Assembly: GCF_015291705.1 (NCBI RefSeq)
Contig: NZ_CP030050.1
Location: 992,001 to 1,056,000 of the forward strand
Length of the DNA: 64,000 bases
Origin: Bradyrhizobium arachidis
GTDB lineage: Bacteria; Pseudomonadota; Alphaproteobacteria; Rhizobiales; Xanthobacteraceae
Reading direction: 5' to 3'
Shown here: positions 63,020 through 64,000 of the stretch, piece after piece
How positions within the stretch are numbered: position 1 is the first letter of the stretch
How the letters are laid out: each line of letters opens with the position of its first letter
The notes under the pieces: model-generated
What the model was told of the DNA's origin: nothing
Databases searched by the model: none
Seen by the model: the letters and a program-made list of their open reading frames with translations, nothing else
Translations under genes and position numbers: made by a program

Positions 63020-63958
63020 TCAGCCACCTTCGCCAATTTGTTGCATCAGCCACCCAATGCCGGCATCCATTATTGCGGCCTTGGTCGCGACGGCCTGGAT
63101 CAGATCGGACTTGCGCTTGAGAGGAAGTTCGACGGCAGCCAGGGCGAAGCGGGGTGCGTGTCGCTCCACGAGCCGGCGCGGCAACGCCGCGATCAGATCG
63201 GAGCTTGAAAGGTGGGGAAGGGCCATCATGAACGTCGGCACGGTCAGGGCAATGCGGCGTTGCAGCCCGCGCTTTGCCAACAGTTCATCGACAAAGCCGT
63301 GTGGACTGCCGTCGAGCGATACGAGGAGGTGATGAGCGCTGCAGAATGCGGGGAGTGTCGGTGTGCGGGCGAACACGTGGCCCTTGCGCATCGCGACCAC
63401 GAAATCCTCCTCATAGAGCTTCCGCGCCTCGAAGCGGGCCGGCACCATACGCAGGGGCAGCATGGCGATGTCGATCTCGCGCCTTTCCAGCTTCTGGAGG
63501 CTCGCCTGCCAGGGATGCTCCTCGGAGCCGACGTGCCGCACGGGCATCAGGTGGATGAGGCTGATGTCGACGCGGGGGGCCTTCCTGCTGAGGCGCTCCA
63601 GTAATGGGAGCATCAGCGACGCCATGATCGCGTCCGGTGCGCCAACCACGAAACGGCGACTGCTCGTTGCCGCGTCGAAGGGGACAGCCGACGCGATCAC
63701 GCGTCCCACGCGCGCCAGGATGTCAGCCACCGGCTCGCCAAGTTCCAGCGCGCGCGCTGTCGGTACGACGCCCTTCGGCGTCCGCAAGAAAAGCGGGTCA
63801 TTCAAAAGATGTCGCAGCCGTCCCAGCGAGTGGCTCACGGCGGATGGCGTAAGGTTCAGCCGGCCCGCTGCGCGCCCGACATGACCCTCCTCCAGGACAG
63901 TCTGGAAGAGCACGAGCAGATTCAGATCAATTCTCGATAGAGAAATATGGTTCAGCAT
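63020..63958 (-). CDS. LysR family transcriptional regulator
   Basis: 312 residues, full length. N-terminal winged helix-turn-helix (LNLLVLFQTVLEEGHVGRAAGRLNLTPSAVSHSLGRLRHLLNDPLFLRTPKG), then a periplasmic-binding-protein-like effector domain (90-305). The NodD/SyrM-like recognition helix SAVSHSLGRLR is close to the nodD and lysR groups for aromatic signals, but ligand and target are not visible. The gene it controls is probably divergent, beyond the right edge of the window. Confidence 0.9.
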   Translation of the reverse strand: MLNHISLSRIDLNLLVLFQTVLEEGHVGRAAGRLNLTPSAVSHSLGRLRHLLNDPLFLRTPKGVVPTARALELGEPVADILARVGRVIASAVPFDAATSSRRFVVGAPDAIMASLMLPLLERLSRKAPRVDISLIHLMPVRHVGSEEHPWQASLQKLERREIDIAMLPLRMVPARFEARKLYEEDFVVAMRKGHVFARTPTLPAFCSAHHLLVSLDGSPHGFVDELLAKRGLQRRIALTVPTFMMALPHLSSSDLIAALPRRLVERHAPRFALAAVELPLKRKSDLIQAVATKAAIMDAGIGWLMQQIGEGG

Positions 63959-64000
63959 ATCGTTGAAATCATATCACTGGCTTCAGGTACGACAAGGCTC

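Overview
The window looks like a chromosomal accessory region of an alphaproteobacterium of the Rhizobiales, most probably Bradyrhizobium or a close relative in the Nitrobacteraceae. The evidence is the high GC content, many small orphan families typical of that group (DUF6894, DUF1488, DUF2934, DUF1236, DUF3551, DUF992, CsbD), a ROSE-type RNA thermometer before an hsp20 gene, an RpoH-groESL heat-shock cluster, and several GGAAC-N16/17-CGTT promoters of the alphaproteobacterial general stress sigma factor (EcfG type). The species assignment is inference; no rRNA or tRNA gene is present.

Layout. 0-9.6 kb: small conserved stress-type ORFs, a second ribosomal protein S21, a cold-shock protein, a zinc metallopeptidase, a transglutaminase-like protein, and a tandemly duplicated two-gene module (DUF6894 plus a 65-aa protein). 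9.8-21.4 kb: four decayed or partly decayed insertion sequences (IS110, IS5, IS21 and an ISNCY/IS481-like element) around a Crp/Fnr regulator, a GAF histidine kinase with a divergent response regulator, and more small genes. 21.4-33.7 kb: GH13 alpha-glucosidase, an SDR dehydrogenase, a manganese catalase-DUF892 fusion, CsbD, DUF2934 proteins, and many broken genes (DJ-1/PfpI, phosphoesterase, DUF4142, DUF892, FecR, a DNA-ligase remnant, a TolA-like remnant). 34-39.2 kb: the heat-shock cluster rpoH, hsp20 with its thermometer, groES and groEL. 39.8-47.3 kb: a repair-type block (DUF72, TolA-like protein, isochorismatase-like hydrolase, AlkB, stand-alone LigD-type ligase), bounded by two hairpin-rich non-coding stretches and a mobC-like gene without a relaxase. 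47.3-55.3 kb: a broken parB-like gene, an ankyrin protein, a duplicated 118-bp folded element, small operons, a DUF1003/iron-permease-like pair and RNase HII. 55.3-64 kb: more small stress-type genes, gene fragments and a LysR regulator.

How the parts fit. The region reads as a stress and persistence island: heat shock (RpoH, chaperones, thermometer), oxidative stress (Mn catalase), DNA repair (AlkB, ligase) and a large set of tiny proteins. At least six genes have a consensus or near-consensus EcfG promoter, so they probably form part of one general-stress regulon. The non-coding structured DNA at 43.7, 46.3 and 49.1-50.5 kb is the least explained content. An unusually high number of genes are broken by single-base indels. 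This is either island decay or residual assembly error, and it affects the reading of many entries below.
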